Shown here piece after piece: positions 5,153 through 5,860 of a DNA stretch of 5,860 bases (its first letter is position 1; each line of letters starts with the position of its first letter). The DNA is taken from the NCBI GenBank assembly GCA_018623785.1, contig JAAZVD010000109.1, positions 1 through 5,860 of the forward strand. The letters are read 5' to 3'. The stretch comes from Bacteroidota bacterium (GTDB taxonomy: Bacteria > Bacteroidota > Rhodothermia > Rhodothermales > UBA10348). The notes beneath the pieces were generated by a model that worked only from the letters and a program-made list of their open reading frames with translations, made no database searches and had not been told where the DNA came from. Position numbers and translations under genes: made by a program.

Positions 5153-5860
5153 TCATCCGGCCGGAGCATCACCCGAAATGTCCCCGGCCTCTTCAGGCTC
5201 TGCGTCCCGAATGGCAATAATCAGGTTCCACCCTGCTCTTCCAATACCGATGGCCAAATAAGCAAAAAGGACGAACAACAGGGCGACTTCCCTGAACAGA
5301 ATCAACGACACGACTGAGACCAGCGAGAAAATGGCCTGCATCGGGTAGGTGCGCGCGTAGCTGGCCGTCGGCTTGGGCGGCGCATCGAACGGTATGTTCG
5401 TGACCATCAACCCTGCCAATATGATGACCGTCGTCAGAATCAGATTAAGATCCCCCCTGTCAGAGACCCATTCGCGAACCAACGCATCATTGAGAATGAT
5501 CGCGACGATGACCATAGCCGTCGTAGGGATCGGCAGCCCCGAAAAAAAGGCGCTCTTTGTGCCCTCGTAGTTCATGTTGAATCGCGCCAAGCGGATGGCA
5601 CCCGCCAGCGCAGGCAGGGAAGCGACAATAACGCCGGTAGTCCCCAACTCATTGAGACCAAAAGACCAAATCATGAACGAGGGGGCCACGCCGAACGATA
5701 CCACGTCGCACAGACTGTCCAGCTCCATGCCAAAAAGGCTCGTCCCGTTGGTCAGACGCGCCATCATGCCGTCCAGCATGTCGAAAAATGCGGCTAGCAG
5801 GATGAGCCAGGCAGCTTTCTGTAGGTCGCCTTCACTGACCTGTATGATGGCCAAGAACCC
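5153..5860 (-). CDS. pssA: CDP-diacylglycerol-serine O-phosphatidyltransferase, 5' partial
   Basis: This membrane enzyme makes phosphatidylserine, the precursor of phosphatidylethanolamine, from CDP-diacylglycerol and serine. The CDP-alcohol phosphatidyltransferase motif is complete in the 235 visible residues: D30-G31-x2-A34-R35-x8-G44-x3-D48-x3-D52. About six hydrophobic segments follow or surround it, and the tail after IAIRDAEPEE is short and acidic. The frame is open to the right edge. The TTG codon at 5854 that might be taken as a start is internal, because the two codons before it read Gly-Phe and produce the family's GFLAII sequence. By comparison with relatives of about 240-260 residues, roughly 10-25 N-terminal residues lie outside the window. 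The presence of phenylalanine and proline residues in SGLPIPTTA fits type II PssA rather than PgsA, which is the main alternative. Confidence 0.92.
   Translation of the reverse strand, partial: GFLAIIQVSEGDLQKAAWLILLAAFFDMLDGMMARLTNGTSLFGMELDSLCDVVSFGVAPSFMIWSFGLNELGTTGVIVASLPALAGAIRLARFNMNYEGTKSAFFSGLPIPTTAMVIVAIILNDALVREWVSDRGDLNLILTTVIILAGLMVTNIPFDAPPKPTASYARTYPMQAIFSLVSVVSLILFREVALLFVLFAYLAIGIGRAGWNLIIAIRDAEPEEAGDISGDAPAG

Noticed and set aside
5852..5854. TTG as the pssA start codon
   Set aside because: The codons before it continue the conserved family sequence (Gly-Phe-Leu-Ala-Ile-Ile), so the gene runs past the window edge.
1..5860. A new defence, mobile or biosynthetic system
   Set aside because: Every gene of normal size falls in a known housekeeping family. 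There are no integrase, transposase, toxin-antitoxin, CRISPR or reverse-transcriptase signatures, and no abrupt change in base composition was evident by eye.

Overview
This window looks like ordinary chromosomal housekeeping DNA from a moderately GC-rich bacterium. Several protein traits point to the wider Bacteroidota / Rhodothermota-Balneolota group. The Obg GTPase has SKMD in place of the usual NKxD motif, ClpS has the 'YND-HTFDEV' type of sequence, and most genes lack a recognisable Shine-Dalgarno (SD) sequence. A stand-alone PurS subunit fits Rhodothermia- or Balneolia-like lineages better than Bacteroidia, many of which use a single-chain PurL. The placement is inferred from protein style; no rRNA or other decisive marker is present. 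I see no mobile element, CRISPR array, tRNA or rRNA.

Layout, read from the right because most genes are on the minus strand. pssA (phosphatidylserine synthase) is cut by the right edge. After a 109-bp gap come purS (FGAM synthase small subunit) and clpS (N-degron adaptor), which overlap by 20 bp. A 158-bp spacer with an imperfect inverted repeat and a strong SD sequence precedes an rlpA-like gene encoding a signal peptide, a double-psi beta-barrel and a SPOR domain. A perfect 18-bp-stem hairpin then separates rlpA from yigZ (IMPACT/YigZ family). rnhA (RNase HI) is the only plus-strand gene. It converges on yigZ with 10 bp between the stop codons and diverges from obg across a 161-bp promoter region. 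obg overlaps dprA by about 14 bp. The last 95 bp, left of the dprA stop, hold no recognisable gene.

The genes serve unrelated core functions: phospholipid synthesis, purine synthesis, regulated proteolysis, peptidoglycan/septum remodelling, RNA-DNA hybrid removal, ribosome assembly, and protection of incoming single-stranded DNA. Likely transcription units, all inferred, are pssA-purS-clpS (possibly with an internal break), rlpA alone, yigZ alone, rnhA alone and obg-dprA. I found no previously undescribed system. The best leads are small: the long GC-rich hairpin, the purS/clpS overlap, three ACGAGA repeats in the obg/rnhA divergent promoter region, and an RlpA variant with altered active-site surroundings and no lipobox.
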